NCBI GenBank assembly: GCA_944380355.1
Contig: CALWHJ010000014.1
Span: forward strand, 1 to 41,156
DNA length: 41,156 bases
From: an uncultured Christensenellaceae bacterium
GTDB lineage: Bacteria; Bacillota; Clostridia; Christensenellales; UBA3700
Direction: 5' to 3'
Part shown: piece by piece, positions 33,303-41,156 of the stretch
How positions within the stretch are numbered: position 1 is the first letter of the stretch
How the letters are laid out: every line of letters starts with the position of its first letter
The notes under the pieces: generated by a model
Told to the model about the DNA's origin: nothing
Seen by the model: the letters and a program-made list of their open reading frames with translations, nothing else
Databases searched by the model: none
Position numbers and translations under genes: made by a program

Positions 33303-33851
33303 TTATTTCACAAAAGGCATACCGAGGAGCGTCAAAAGCTCTTTAGCCTCTTCGTCTGTCTTCGCTGTCGTAACAACGATGATGTCAAATCCTCTTACTT
33401 TCTCTACCTTGTCGTATTGAATTTCGGGGAAAATGATTTGTTCCTTGACGCCCATAGCGTAGTTGCCGCGTCCGTCGAAGGAATCGCCGGGGACACCCTT
33501 GAAGTCTCTTACGCGAGGAAGAGCAACGGATACGAGCTTATCCATAAAGTCGTACATCTTCTTGCCGCGGAGGGTAACCTTTGCGCCGATTACCATATTC
33601 TCTCTGACTTTGAAGTTTGCAACGCTCTTCTTAGCCTTACACTCTACGGGTGCCTGACCTGCTATCATCTTGAGCTCTTCAACTGCGAGCTGAAGGCTCT
33701 TGCTGTTGTCTTTTACGTCGCCGAGACCCATGTTGAGAACTACTTTCTCGAGCTTGGGTACTTCGTTGATATTCTTGTAATTGAACTTCTTAATCAATGC
33801 AGGTACTACTGTTGATTTATAAAGTTCCAACATTCTGTATTCTCTTTCCAC
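33303..33851 (-). CDS. rplE: 50S ribosomal protein L5
   Basis: A 5S rRNA- and P-site tRNA-contacting protein of 182 residues. [19 protein letters not shown] and the C-terminal [20 protein letters not shown] are characteristic. The start is taken as the GTG at 33851 because GGAGG lies nine bases upstream; an ATG six codons later has no such site. Confidence 0.95.
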   Translation of the reverse strand: MEREYRMLELYKSTVVPALIKKFNYKNINEVPKLEKVVLNMGLGDVKDNSKSLQLAVEELKMIAGQAPVECKAKKSVANFKVRENMVIGAKVTLRGKKMYDFMDKLVSVALPRVRDFKGVPGDSFDGRGNYAMGVKEQIIFPEIQYDKVEKVRGFDIIVVTTAKTDEEAKELLTLLGMPFVK

Positions 33852-33870
33852 AGTCGTTATCCTCCATTAA

Positions 33871-34455
33871 TTACTTTTCTTCGGTCGTCTTAGCCGCCTT
33901 GGTAGCAGTCTTGGACGCCGTGGTCTTCTTTGCGGGAGCTTTGGTTTCGCCCTCAGCCTTTACGGTCTTAGCCGCCTTGGTAGCGGTAGCCTTCTTAGCG
34001 GGTGCTTTTACCTCTGCTTCCTGTGCGGTAGCGGTCTCTTCTGCCTTTACGGTCTTAGCTGCTTTAGCAGCGGTCTTGGGAGCTGCCTTCTTAGCGGTCT
34101 TGGCTGCCTTAGCCACCTTAACGTCCAAAGAAGCGCCGCAAGCCTTACATACTCTGCTCTTTACGGTCTTGCCGTTTTCGTCGGTCGTAACGCTGTGAGC
34201 TACTCTCGTGGTCTTACCGCAGGAAGGACAGATAATCATAACGTTGGATACGTCTACCGAACCTTCTCTCTCGATAATGCCGCCCTTTTGCTGTGCGTTG
34301 CGAGGCTTAACGAAGCACTTAACCGTCTTGAGGCCGTCGCCTTTCAAAACTACTCTGTTTGCTTTGGTATCTACTGCCAGAACCTGTCCGGTCTTGCCCT
34401 TGTCGGCACCGGCGATAATCTTAACAGCGTCGCCCTTTTTTACGTTCATACTCAT
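33871..34455 (-). CDS. rplX: 50S ribosomal protein L24 with long Ala/Lys-rich tail
   Basis: An assembly initiator of the large subunit. The first ~110 residues are L24: a KOW motif (DAVKIIAGADKGKTGQVLAV), then a zinc-ribbon-like region with two CxxC pairs (CPSCGK and CKACGA). About 80 further residues are almost only Ala, Lys, Thr and Glu, in imperfect repeats such as AAKTVKAEE and KAPAKK. The total of 194 residues compares with the usual 100-110. The tail resembles histone-H1-like or KU-tail sequences and may wrap RNA; it could also be a low-complexity expansion. Confidence 0.95.
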   Translation of the reverse strand: MSMNVKKGDAVKIIAGADKGKTGQVLAVDTKANRVVLKGDGLKTVKCFVKPRNAQQKGGIIEREGSVDVSNVMIICPSCGKTTRVAHSVTTDENGKTVKSRVCKACGASLDVKVAKAAKTAKKAAPKTAAKAAKTVKAEETATAQEAEVKAPAKKATATKAAKTVKAEGETKAPAKKTTASKTATKAAKTTEEK

Positions 34456-34470
34456 TGTGGTCTACCTCCG

Positions 34471-34839
34471 TTAAATTACCTCAGGGGCGAGAGATATGAT
34501 TTTCATATAATCCTTATCTCTGAGCTCTCTGGCGATGGGTCCAAAGATACGGGTACCTCTGGGCTGTTTCTGGTTGTCGATGATTACTGCTGCGTTATCG
34601 TCGAATCTGATATAGGAACCGTCGGTTCTTCTGATACCTTTCTTAGTTCTTACGATAACCGCCTTGACTACGTCGCCTTTCTTAACGACGCCGCCGGGCG
34701 TAGCGTTCTGAACTGCTGCGACGATTACGTCACCGATATTACCGCTTCTACGGAACGAACCACCCATAACGCGAATACACTTAATTTCTTTTGCGCCGCT
34801 GTTGTCTGCGACGACCAATCTTGTCTCAGGTTGTATCAT
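34471..34839 (-). CDS. rplN: 50S ribosomal protein L14
   Basis: A 122-residue beta-barrel protein at the subunit interface. [19 protein letters not shown] and the [17 protein letters not shown]-terminal region are highly conserved features. It is spaced 14-15 bases from both neighbours. Confidence 0.98.
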   Translation of the reverse strand: MIQPETRLVVADNSGAKEIKCIRVMGGSFRRSGNIGDVIVAAVQNATPGGVVKKGDVVKAVIVRTKKGIRRTDGSYIRFDDNAAVIIDNQKQPRGTRIFGPIARELRDKDYMKIISLAPEVI

Positions 34840-34853
34840 CTATGTGGTCCTCC

Positions 34854-35111
34854 TTATTTAGCTTTTTCTACGATTTCGACTACTCTCCAACGCTTATCCT
34901 TGGAAAGGGGTCTGGTCTCAGCGACACGTACGGTATCGCCTATTCCGCATTCGTTCTGCTCGTCGTGAGCCTTGAACGTCTTGGTTCTGTTGACGATTTT
35001 ACCGTAAAGAGGATGCTTAACACGCTCTTTGATAGCTACGACAACGGTCTTGTCCATCTTGTCGCTTACAACAACGCCGACTCTGGTTTTTCTGAGATTT
35101 CTTTCTTCCAT
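34854..35111 (-). CDS. rpsQ: 30S ribosomal protein S17
   Basis: An 85-residue OB-fold primary 16S binder. [20 protein letters not shown] and the [20 protein letters not shown] segment identify it. The final segment [15 protein letters not shown] ([11 protein letters not shown]) is complete. Confidence 0.97.
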   Translation of the reverse strand: MEERNLRKTRVGVVVSDKMDKTVVVAIKERVKHPLYGKIVNRTKTFKAHDEQNECGIGDTVRVAETRPLSKDKRWRVVEIVEKAK

Positions 35112-35125
35112 TTGTCAAATCCTCC

Positions 35126-35368
35126 TTACTTAGATTTTTTAGCCGTCTTCTTAGCTGCCTTTACAGGCTCCTCGGAGATACCGAGTTCTCTCTGACGGAT
35201 TATCGTCTTAACTCTTGCGATGTCCTTCTTGCAGGTTGCAAGTTGGTTTGCGTTTTCGAGCTGGCCTGCCTTGTGCTTGAAACGGAGATTGAAAAGCTCT
35301 TCCTTCAAAGCGTTCAGCTTAAGATTAAGCTCGTCATTTGTCATTTCGAAAAAATTACTTGCTTTCAT
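35126..35368 (-). CDS. rpmC: 50S ribosomal protein L29
   Basis: A two-helix protein near the exit tunnel that docks signal recognition particle and trigger factor. The core ([20 protein letters not shown], then [13 protein letters not shown]) is normal. The C-terminus has a ~15-residue Lys/Ala extension, giving 80 residues. The start lies inside rplP (14-nt overlap), with GAGGTG as ribosome binding site. Confidence 0.95.
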   Translation of the reverse strand: MKASNFFEMTNDELNLKLNALKEELFNLRFKHKAGQLENANQLATCKKDIARVKTIIRQRELGISEEPVKAAKKTAKKSK

Positions 35369-35783
35369 CTTCGTTCACCTCTTTCTTAACGATTTTGCAC
35401 TTAACGGGCAATTTGTGAGACGCAAGTCTCAATGCTTCGCGAGCTACTTCCTCGCTTACGCCTGCCATTTCGAACATTACTCTGCCGGGTTTAACTACGG
35501 CTGCCCAATATTCTACGCTACCCTTACCGCTACCCATTCTGGTTTCTGCGGGCTTCTTGGTGATAGGCTTGTGAGGGAAGATGTTTATCCATACCTTACC
35601 GCCTCTCTTAATGTAACGTGTCATTGCGATACGGGCTGCCTCAATCTGATTTGAGGTAATCCAGCTGGGCTCTTGCGCTACAAGACCAAACTCGCCGTAA
35701 GCGATTTTGTTGCCCTTGTTTGCCTGACCGGTCAATCTGCCACGATGTACACGACGTCTCTTAACTCTTTTAGGCATTAACAT
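35355..35783 (-). CDS. rplP: 50S ribosomal protein L16
   Basis: A 142-residue protein needed for A-site tRNA binding. [15 protein letters not shown] at the start and [19 protein letters not shown] in the middle are family hallmarks. It shares one base with the rpsC stop (TAATG). Confidence 0.98.
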   Translation of the reverse strand: MLMPKRVKRRRVHRGRLTGQANKGNKIAYGEFGLVAQEPSWITSNQIEAARIAMTRYIKRGGKVWINIFPHKPITKKPAETRMGSGKGSVEYWAAVVKPGRVMFEMAGVSEEVAREALRLASHKLPVKCKIVKKEVNEDESK

Positions 35784-36463
35784 TACGCGTTACCTCCTTC
35801 CTTTACTTCCTTGTTGTTCTTTCCGAGGATTTCACCCTTGTAAACCCATACCTTTACGCCGATGATACCGAAAGTGGTGTGAGCCTCAGCCGTACCGTAG
35901 TCGATATCTGCTCTCAACGTCTGGAGGGGGATAGAACCTTCGTGGTAACTCTCGGACCTTGCGATTTCCGCACCGTCGAGACGACCGCTTACTTTAGTCT
36001 TGATACCCTTGACGCCGCTCTTCATTGCCTTGGAAATGCAACCCTTCATTGCGCGACGGAAAGCCGTACGCTTTTCAAGCTGCTGAGCAATGTTTTCTGC
36101 GATGAGTTGCGCGTCGGTATCGGGTCTCTTGACCTCCATGATATTGATGCTTACGCTCTTCTTGGGAGCAAGCTTCATAACTTCTTTCTTGATTTGCTCT
36201 ACACCTGCGCCGGCCTTGCCGATGACAATACCGGGCTTAGAGGTGTAAATCGTAACGATGACGATATCGTTTGCCGAAGAAAGTATTCTGCTGATAGTAA
36301 TCTTGGAGATGGAGCACTGATAATACTTCTTCTTGAGGAAAGTTCTGATTTTGTGGTCTTCTACAAGGTTCTTGGAGAAGTTCTTCTTATCAGCATACCA
36401 CTGTGCGTTCCAGTCTCTTATAACGCCGACTCTTAAGCCGTGCGGACTAACTTTCTGACCCAT
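35783..36463 (-). CDS. rpsC: 30S ribosomal protein S3
   Basis: A 226-residue protein at the mRNA entry channel. [18 protein letters not shown] starts it; a KH domain ([20 protein letters not shown]) and the C-terminal [20 protein letters not shown] follow. A normal length and spacing are seen. Confidence 0.98.
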   Translation of the reverse strand: MGQKVSPHGLRVGVIRDWNAQWYADKKNFSKNLVEDHKIRTFLKKKYYQCSISKITISRILSSANDIVIVTIYTSKPGIVIGKAGAGVEQIKKEVMKLAPKKSVSINIMEVKRPDTDAQLIAENIAQQLEKRTAFRRAMKGCISKAMKSGVKGIKTKVSGRLDGAEIARSESYHEGSIPLQTLRADIDYGTAEAHTTFGIIGVKVWVYKGEILGKNNKEVKEGGNA

Positions 36464-36480
36464 TTTTAATACCTCCTTCC

Positions 36481-36867
36481 TTATTTAGCCTCATCGAGTA
36501 CGATGGTGATGTGGCTAGTACGCTTGTTGATTCTTGCCGCGCTGCCCTTTGCTCTAGCTCTGATACGCTTGAGGATAGGACCTGCATTTGCGAAACATTC
36601 TGCTACGTACAAATCGCTCTTTGCCATATTCAGATTGTTTTCTGCGTTTGCCGCTGCGGAGTTGAGCACCTTGATTACGGGTTCGCAAGCAGCCTTGCGG
36701 GTAAACTTGAGGATTGCCAACGCCTCTGCGTATTTCTTGCCTCTTATGATATCGAGGACGATTCTTACCTTGTCGGGAGAGATTCTGACGTACTTAGCCG
36801 TTGCGCTAGGACGCTTGTCGGCATTAGTCTGACGCATCTCTGCCTTTTCTCTGATTCTCTTAGCCAT
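36481..36867 (-). CDS. rplV: 50S ribosomal protein L22
   Basis: A 128-residue protein lining the exit tunnel. [20 protein letters not shown] and the beta-hairpin [20 protein letters not shown], which reaches into the tunnel, are visible. An N-terminal basic extension of about 20 residues precedes the conserved core. Confidence 0.97.
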   Translation of the reverse strand: MAKRIREKAEMRQTNADKRPSATAKYVRISPDKVRIVLDIIRGKKYAEALAILKFTRKAACEPVIKVLNSAAANAENNLNMAKSDLYVAECFANAGPILKRIRARAKGSAARINKRTSHITIVLDEAK

Positions 36868-36877
36868 TTTATGCCTC

Positions 36878-37156
36878 CTATCTCTTTCCTGTGGACTTCT
36901 CGCCAGCGTGACCCTTAAAGGTTCTCGTAGGAGCGAACTCGCCGAGCTTGCAGCCTACCATATCTTCGGTGATATATACGGGCACGTGCTTTCTTCCGTC
37001 GTGAACTGCGATTGTATGACCGACCATCTCGGGGAAGATTGTGGAGGACCTGGACCAGGTCTTAACTACTTTCTTTTCGTTAGCTTCGTTCATAGCGATA
37101 ATTCTCGAAATAAGTCTCTTTTCTACAAAAGGTCCTTTCTTTACCGATCTACTCAT
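36878..37156 (-). CDS. rpsS: 30S ribosomal protein S19
   Basis: A 92-residue head protein contacting S13 and P-site t[18 protein letters not shown] and [20 protein letters not shown] followed by [14 protein letters not shown] are diagnostic. Confidence 0.98.
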   Translation of the reverse strand: MSRSVKKGPFVEKRLISRIIAMNEANEKKVVKTWSRSSTIFPEMVGHTIAVHDGRKHVPVYITEDMVGCKLGEFAPTRTFKGHAGEKSTGKR

Positions 37157-37170
37157 TTTCCTTTATCCTC

Positions 37171-37995
37171 CTAGTTGATACGCTTGATTATAAGCTTGTT
37201 GCTCTTGTTCTTCTTTCTGGTCTTGTAACCCAAAGCAGGTTTACCCCAAGGGGTAACAGGGCTGGGCATACCGATAGGCGACTTGCCTTCGCCACCGCCG
37301 TGAGGGTGGTCGCAAGGATTCATTACGACACCACGAACGGTAGGTCTGATACCCATATGACGCTTACGTCCTGCCTTACCGAGAGAGACGATTTCGTGCT
37401 CGAGGTTGCCTACCTGACCGATAGTTGCCTTGCACTTGCTCAAAACGTATCTCATTTCGCCGCTGGGAAGTCTCAAGGTAGCATACTTGCCTTCCTTAGC
37501 CATAAGCTGTGCGGAGTTACCTGCAGCTCTAGCTATCTGACCGCCCTTGCCGGGATGCATTTCGATATTGTGGATAACCGCACCTACAGGAATTTTCTCG
37601 AGGGGAAGAGCGTTGCCGACTTTGATATCAGCGTTCTCGCCGCTCATTACCTTGTCGCCTTTCTGCAAGCCTACGGGAGCGATGATGTATCTCTTTTCGC
37701 CGTCTGCGTAGTTGAGAAGTGCGATGTATGCGCTGCGGTTAGGGTCGTATTCGATAGATGCAACCGTTGCGGGAATGTTGTCCTTATTACGCTTGAAGTC
37801 TATGATTCTGTACTTTCTTCTGTTGCCGCCGCCGATGTGTCTTACGGTAATTCTGCCGGTAGCGTTTCTACCGCCGCTCTTGTTGAGGGATACGAGCAAG
37901 CTCTTTTCGGGAGTCGTGGTCGTAACTTCTTCAAACTTGGATACCGTCATAAAACGACGTGCAGGGGAAGTAGGTTTATATCTCTTAATAGCCAT
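37171..37995 (-). CDS. rplB: 50S ribosomal protein L2
   Basis: A 274-residue protein needed for subunit joining and peptidyl transferase structure. The C-terminal signature [19 protein letters not shown] contains the conserved histidine near the active centre. The N-terminal OB and SH3 domains ([19 protein letters not shown]) are intact. Confidence 0.98.
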   Translation of the reverse strand: MAIKRYKPTSPARRFMTVSKFEEVTTTTPEKSLLVSLNKSGGRNATGRITVRHIGGGNRRKYRIIDFKRNKDNIPATVASIEYDPNRSAYIALLNYADGEKRYIIAPVGLQKGDKVMSGENADIKVGNALPLEKIPVGAVIHNIEMHPGKGGQIARAAGNSAQLMAKEGKYATLRLPSGEMRYVLSKCKATIGQVGNLEHEIVSLGKAGRKRHMGIRPTVRGVVMNPCDHPHGGGEGKSPIGMPSPVTPWGKPALGYKTRKKNKSNKLIIKRIN

Positions 37996-38010
37996 TTTCC
38001 ATTCCTCCTA

Positions 38011-38301
38011 TTATGCCAGACTCTCGAAGAATTCGATTGCCTTGCTGTCATTCGTCAGCGTTACTACGGCTTTCTTGTAGTCGGAAGTCATACCTTCGTT
38101 TCTACCCATTCTCTTCTTCTTGCCGTTGACGTTGACGGTGTTTACCTTTGCTACCTTAACTCCGAAAATATCCTCGACTGCTACTTTGATTTGAGTCTTC
38201 GTAGCGGTGGAAGCTACCTTGAAGGTGTACTTCTTAGCCGCAATGCCGTCGTAGCTCTTTTCAGTAAGGATAGGGGATATAATAATATCGTACTTATTCA
38301 T
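38011..38301 (-). CDS. rplW: 50S ribosomal protein L23
   Basis: A 96-residue protein at the tunnel exit that binds trigger factor and [23 protein letters not shown] and the [18 protein letters not shown] segment are typical. It shares one base with the rplD stop (TAATG). Confidence 0.97.
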   Translation of the reverse strand: MNKYDIIISPILTEKSYDGIAAKKYTFKVASTATKTQIKVAVEDIFGVKVAKVNTVNVNGKKKRMGRNEGMTSDYKKAVVTLTNDSKAIEFFESLA

Positions 38302-38921
38302 TATGCGTATACCTCCTCGATTTTAGCTACGGCGTCCTTGGTGAAGATACATTTAGCGTTAGCTGCCAAATCGTATACGTTCAAAAGGTCTGCGTTGATG
38401 AGCGTGAGGTTTGCGATATTTGCGCAAGCTCTCTTTACTGCCTCGTCGTCGTTTGCAACTACGAGCAATACGCTGTTTTCAATACTCATAGCCTTAAGCA
38501 TCTGTGCGATGTACTTGGTCTTTGCTTCTTTAAGAGCGATTTTGTCGAGAACGATAAAGTCGTTGTCTGTTACCTTTGCGCTGAGTGCGGAAAGAGTAGC
38601 TGCAACTTTCATTTTCTTGTTTATCTTCTGAGCAAAATCTCTGGGCTTGGGTGCGAATACTACGCCGCCGCCCGTCCATTGAGGACTACGGATGCTACCC
38701 TGTCTGGCACGTCCGGTACCCTTTTGTCTCCAAGGCTTCTTGCCGCCTCCTCTGACTTCGGTACGGGTAAGAGTGCTTTTGGTGCCCTGTCTCTTGTTTG
38801 CGAGCTGAGCAACTACTACCTGATGGATGAGTGCTTCGTTGTATTCTACGCCGAATACGTTTTCGTTGAGCTCTATATCCGCTACTTTCTTAGCGTTCAT
38901 ATCCAATACGTTAACTTTCAT
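38301..38921 (-). CDS. rplD: 50S ribosomal protein L4
   Basis: A 206-residue protein whose internal loop ([20 protein letters not shown]) reaches into the exit tunnel. In gamma-proteobacteria L4 represses the S10 operon by acting on its leader; in Bacillota that mechanism is not established, so regulation by L4 is not claimed here. Confidence 0.97.
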   Translation of the reverse strand: MKVNVLDMNAKKVADIELNENVFGVEYNEALIHQVVVAQLANKRQGTKSTLTRTEVRGGGKKPWRQKGTGRARQGSIRSPQWTGGGVVFAPKPRDFAQKINKKMKVAATLSALSAKVTDNDFIVLDKIALKEAKTKYIAQMLKAMSIENSVLLVVANDDEAVKRACANIANLTLINADLLNVYDLAANAKCIFTKDAVAKIEEVYA

Positions 38922-38935
38922 TTCTGCTCACTCCT

Positions 38936-39556
38936 TTAACCGTTTTGCTTTACAACAACGATGTTGCCCTTAGCTCCGGGAACAGCACCCTTGATGAAAA
39001 GAAGATTACGTGCGGTATCGACTTTAGCAACCGTGAGATTCTTAACCGTAACCTTTTCGTTACCCCAATGTCCGGACATTTTCTTGTTCTTGAATACTCT
39101 CGAGGGAGAAGAACAAGCACCCATAGAACCTACGCCTCTGTGGTAACCGGAACCGTGTGCCATAGGTCCGCAGTGATGATTCCATCTCTTGACCGCGCCG
39201 GTGAAACCGTGACCCTTAGAAGTACCGCTTACGTCTACCAAAGAACCTTCTGCAAACTGTGCGCAGGTAAGTTCCTGACCTACTTCGTAAGCTGCTACGT
39301 CCGTTTTGAATTCTCTCAAAACTCTTCTGGGAGTAACGCCTGCTTTCTTGTAATGACCCTTCATAGGCTTATTGACGTTCTTTTCTTTGATTTCGCCAAA
39401 GGCAATTTGCAATGCCTCGTAGCCGTCTTTGTCAAGGGTTTTCTTCTGCACTACGGGACAAGGTCCTGCGAGGACTATGGTTACGGGAATAACCGTGCCG
39501 TCTTGTGCAAAAATTTGACTCATTGCCAACTTTCTTCCAATGATTGCTTTATTCAT
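38936..39556 (-). CDS. rplC: 50S ribosomal protein L3
   Basis: A 206-residue protein approaching the peptidyl transferase centre. The core block GTSKGHGFTGAVKRWNHHCG, followed by GPMAHGSGYHRGVGSMGACS and MSGHWGNEKVT, marks L3. The KRWNHHCG stretch departs from the common KRHxxxRG but the flanking glycines and histidines are kept. Confidence 0.97.
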   Translation of the reverse strand: MNKAIIGRKLAMSQIFAQDGTVIPVTIVLAGPCPVVQKKTLDKDGYEALQIAFGEIKEKNVNKPMKGHYKKAGVTPRRVLREFKTDVAAYEVGQELTCAQFAEGSLVDVSGTSKGHGFTGAVKRWNHHCGPMAHGSGYHRGVGSMGACSSPSRVFKNKKMSGHWGNEKVTVKNLTVAKVDTARNLLFIKGAVPGAKGNIVVVKQNG

Positions 39557-39624
39557 AGATAAAGTTCACCTCCTGTATTATTTCGCAAAATCGCTATTCG
39601 CAATTTTATAGTTGTCGTGTTTTA

Positions 39625-39933
39625 TTAAAGTTTAATCTGAATATCTACGCCTGCAGGCAAGTCGAGCTTCATAAGAGCGTCTACAGCCTTGCTGGTAGGA
39701 TTACAGATATCTATAAGTCTCTTGTGGGTACGGAGTTCGAACTGCTCTCTGGAGTCCTTATCCTTGTGTACCGCACGAAGTATAGTAACTACTTCTTTCT
39801 CTGTGGGAAGGGGAATAGGTCCGCTGACCTGTACGCCGCTTCTTTTTGCCGTTTCTACAATCTTATCTGCTGCGAGGTCGATAAGGTTGTGGTCGTAAGC
39901 TCTAAGTCTGATTCTGATTGTTTGTCCTGCCAT
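39625..39933 (-). CDS. rpsJ: 30S ribosomal protein S10
   Basis: A 102-residue protein of the small-subunit head that also acts with NusB in antitermination. [20 protein letters not shown] and [16 protein letters not shown] are characteristic. It is the first gene of the cluster; the 68-nt gap before rplC is the widest within the S10 part. No tuf or fusA gene lies upstream, since the spacer and repeat island begin directly. Confidence 0.98.
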   Translation of the reverse strand: MAGQTIRIRLRAYDHNLIDLAADKIVETAKRSGVQVSGPIPLPTEKEVVTILRAVHKDKDSREQFELRTHKRLIDICNPTSKAVDALMKLDLPAGVDIQIKL

Positions 39934-40111
39934 TTTTGTTTCTCCTTTTTCCTAACTTATTTTATTACACACCGCCGTGTGTTCCGCTTTAGCCATTTTA
40001 TAAAAGGCCGCAGTAGCCTTCTAGTTAGTCGCCCGATTGTCGGACCCTTGTCCACGGAAGTTCTCTATATATATTATAGTAACCTCCCGCTTCATCCCGG
40101 TGGCGCAAGCA
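39934..40111 (-). promoter_or_regulatory. S10 operon leader, possible attenuator
   Basis: About 180 nt of untranslated leader. Small hairpins can be drawn from the minus-strand reading: GGAC with GTCC (40042-40053), overlapping an alternative CCGA with TCGG (40033-40043), so the two exclude each other; AAGGC with GCCTT (40004-40020) followed by TTTATA, which resembles a weak terminator; and ACACAC with GTGTGT (39967-39982) close to the ribosome binding site. This layout suits control of transcription or translation, but no known leader class is recognised. Confidence 0.45.
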
Positions 40112-40117
40112 ACATTG

Positions 40118-40146
40118 ATATTACAGTATTAGTAAAAAAAAGGCAA
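40118..40146 (-). promoter_or_regulatory. S10 operon promoter
   Basis: Minus-strand TTGCCT and TAATAT with a 17-nt spacer. Alternative TATAAT boxes nearby (around 40072 and 40173) have poorer -35 partners. Confidence 0.55.
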
Positions 40147-40526
40147 ACATTTGAATTTGATTATAATGTAAAATTTATGTAAAATCTACAAATATTTGTC
40201 ATTTAAGTAAAATATTGGCTAAAACATACAATTTCAGCTTAATAAATTTGAGCCTTTAATCCGACTATAAACTCTAAAAAAACGGTTTATACATTATAGC
40301 GCGAGTATTTTACGCCTGAAAATAATCCGAAATACAATATAGACTTTATATATTTCCTTCTCAATACGATAAATGAAAATCAAATAATTAAAATGTAATA
40401 GCAAAATGTAATAGCGCATATCACGTGATAAAACATATTAATTGTCCCCCGCCCGACTGTGCGAAAGATAAGACGCATTGATATAGTACGTTTGACGACA
40501 GCTTACCACTTGCGCAAAACGCATAT
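40147..40526. other. AT-rich spacer upstream of the S10 operon
   Basis: No gene, repeat module or credible fold seen. A/T-rich tracts upstream of the S10 promoter could serve as UP elements for the alpha C-terminal domain. Confidence 0.5.
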
Positions 40527-40558
40527 ACGCGTATGCGCACACAAGAGCGCATACGCGT
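40527..40558. repeat. GC-rich 12-bp hairpin
   Basis: ACGCGTATGCGC pairs perfectly with GCGCATACGCGT around an 8-base loop. No T run follows on either strand. It lies 35 nt from the fourth copy of the 41-nt palindrome. Confidence 0.85.
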
Positions 40559-40592
40559 AAGTAAAATAACATATTTTCTTTTATCAGTAAGT

Positions 40593-40633
40593 TAATTTAT
40601 ACAATTTAGGTCTTGGGTAAATTGTATAAATTA
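40593..40633. repeat. 41-nt perfect palindrome, copy 4
   Basis: The same 16-nt arms as copy 1 (TAATTTATACAATTTA) around the loop GGTCTTGGG. This loop resembles that of copy 2 (AATCTCGGG), giving two loop types among four copies. Confidence 0.95.
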
Positions 40634-40794
40634 TACTTTGCACCGATGTATAGCCTTTTGCTTTTTCCGCAACACTCATACTCAGTTACGTACAAACGGT
40701 ACGCACCTATCACCCTCAGTCTAGAAAAAGTAAAAATCACTCCACTCTCCAACAGCGCAAGTTACTTTTTAATGTAAATTAAATTACCAACTCC

Positions 40795-40927
40795 GTGCGA
40801 CTGCGCAGAATAGTGCGATTTTGCAAATTCTCGGCGGTTGCCATTATAAAAAATACAAACTCGGTGCAACAAAAAAAACCACCCTCACGCGAGCGCGGAG
40901 AATGGTGTGATTTTGCGAATTTTAAGA
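40795..40927 (+). repeat. ~130-nt direct repeat, copy 1
   Basis: Nearly identical to 41009-41134, apart from a few extra A/T bases and one A/G difference in the GAGAATGG/GAGAGTGG box. It contains the imperfect hairpin CCACCCTC...GAGAATGG. Confidence 0.9.
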
Positions 40928-41008
40928 TATTTCTATATAAAAAAATTACCAACTCTGTGCGAGCACGGAGAGTGGTCATTTGCATTTTTTATTTATTTTG
41001 CACAGCGC

Positions 41009-41134
41009 GTGCGACTGCGCAGAATAGTGCGATTTTGCAAATTCTCGGCGGTTGCCAAAAAATACAAACTCGGTGCAACAAAAAACCACCCTCACGCGAG
41101 CGCGGAGAGTGGTGTGATTTTGCGAATTTTAAGA
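41009..41134 (+). repeat. ~130-nt direct repeat, copy 2
   Basis: Second copy, 214 nt after the first. Its final part continues into the 60-nt block shared with 14901-14960, so two repeat families are joined here. Confidence 0.9.
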
Positions 41135-41156
41135 GAGTTCGCGAGCGGAGCGTACT
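41097..41156 (+). repeat. 60-nt shared block, right-end copy
   Basis: One difference from 14901-14960. In the 14901 copy the block continues with AGCGTACGTGACCGAGCG; here the window ends. Confidence 0.92.

Larger units (their letters stand above)
40634..41156. repeat. right intergenic repeat island (no gene)
   Basis: No credible gene. A degenerate GTACG-type module at about 40680-40720 is followed by two direct copies of a ~130-nt unit (40795-40927 and 41009-41134) and the start of the block shared with 14901-14960. The window ends inside this block. Confidence 0.85.

Overview
The window looks like a chromosomal segment of an uncultured low-to-medium-GC Bacillota, most likely a gut Clostridia of the Christensenellales type. 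The class is an inference with moderate confidence; the order is a guess. The evidence is: a complete S10-spc-alpha ribosomal protein cluster in Clostridia order, with rpsD between rpsK and rpoA and a KOW protein between map and infA; zinc-binding forms of S4, S14 and L36; Gram-positive ribosome binding sites; and a metG-tatD-radical SAM-rsmA operon. No rRNA, tRNA, CRISPR array, transposase or phage gene was seen.

Layout. 1-828 is a gene-free repeat island. 829-2619 is alaS, encoding an unusually short alanyl-tRNA synthetase. 2890-9672 holds, all on the minus strand, an ABC ATPase-permease fusion with its own promoter and a possible operator, a lipoprotein plus a GPH-type sugar symporter, and an unrecognised Clostridia-type protein. 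9963-14141 is the metG-tatD-radical SAM-rsmA operon. 14206-15026 is a second repeat island, containing a ~93-nt near-perfect inverted repeat. 15027-16338 is cdd (one zinc cysteine replaced by valine) and an unusual fusion of an RNA polymerase alpha-CTD-like domain with WG repeats. Diverging from that is a membrane-anchored exported protein with SH3-like segments (16490-18223). 18536-21393 is leuCDB, followed by a small XRE regulator. 21833-23643 is a three-gene operon of membrane-anchored hydrolase, phosphopantetheinyl transferase and acyl carrier protein. 23982-39933 is the ribosomal protein cluster with rpoA, secY, adk, map and infA, read right to left. 39934-41156 is its promoter and structured leader, an AT-rich spacer and a third repeat island.

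How the genes work together. The right half is a translation, transcription and secretion super-operon with gaps mostly of 10-20 nt and several stop/start overlaps. It is driven from a promoter near 40118-40146, boosted by an internal promoter before rpsM and closed by a strong terminator after rplQ. The left half is housekeeping (alaS, metG, rsmA, leu) interleaved with cell-envelope transport and surface genes.

The most unusual content is (1) an intergenic repeat system: four perfect 16-9-16 palindromes, a hairpin unit whose inner stem changes while keeping its pairing, and shared blocks recurring in all three islands in both orientations; (2) the alpha-CTD/WG fusion, which can be compared directly with the rpoA in the same window; (3) the short AlaRS; and (4) two genes with extended -10 promoters placed so that their mRNAs would be leaderless. 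All calls were made by reading the sequence; no searches were run.
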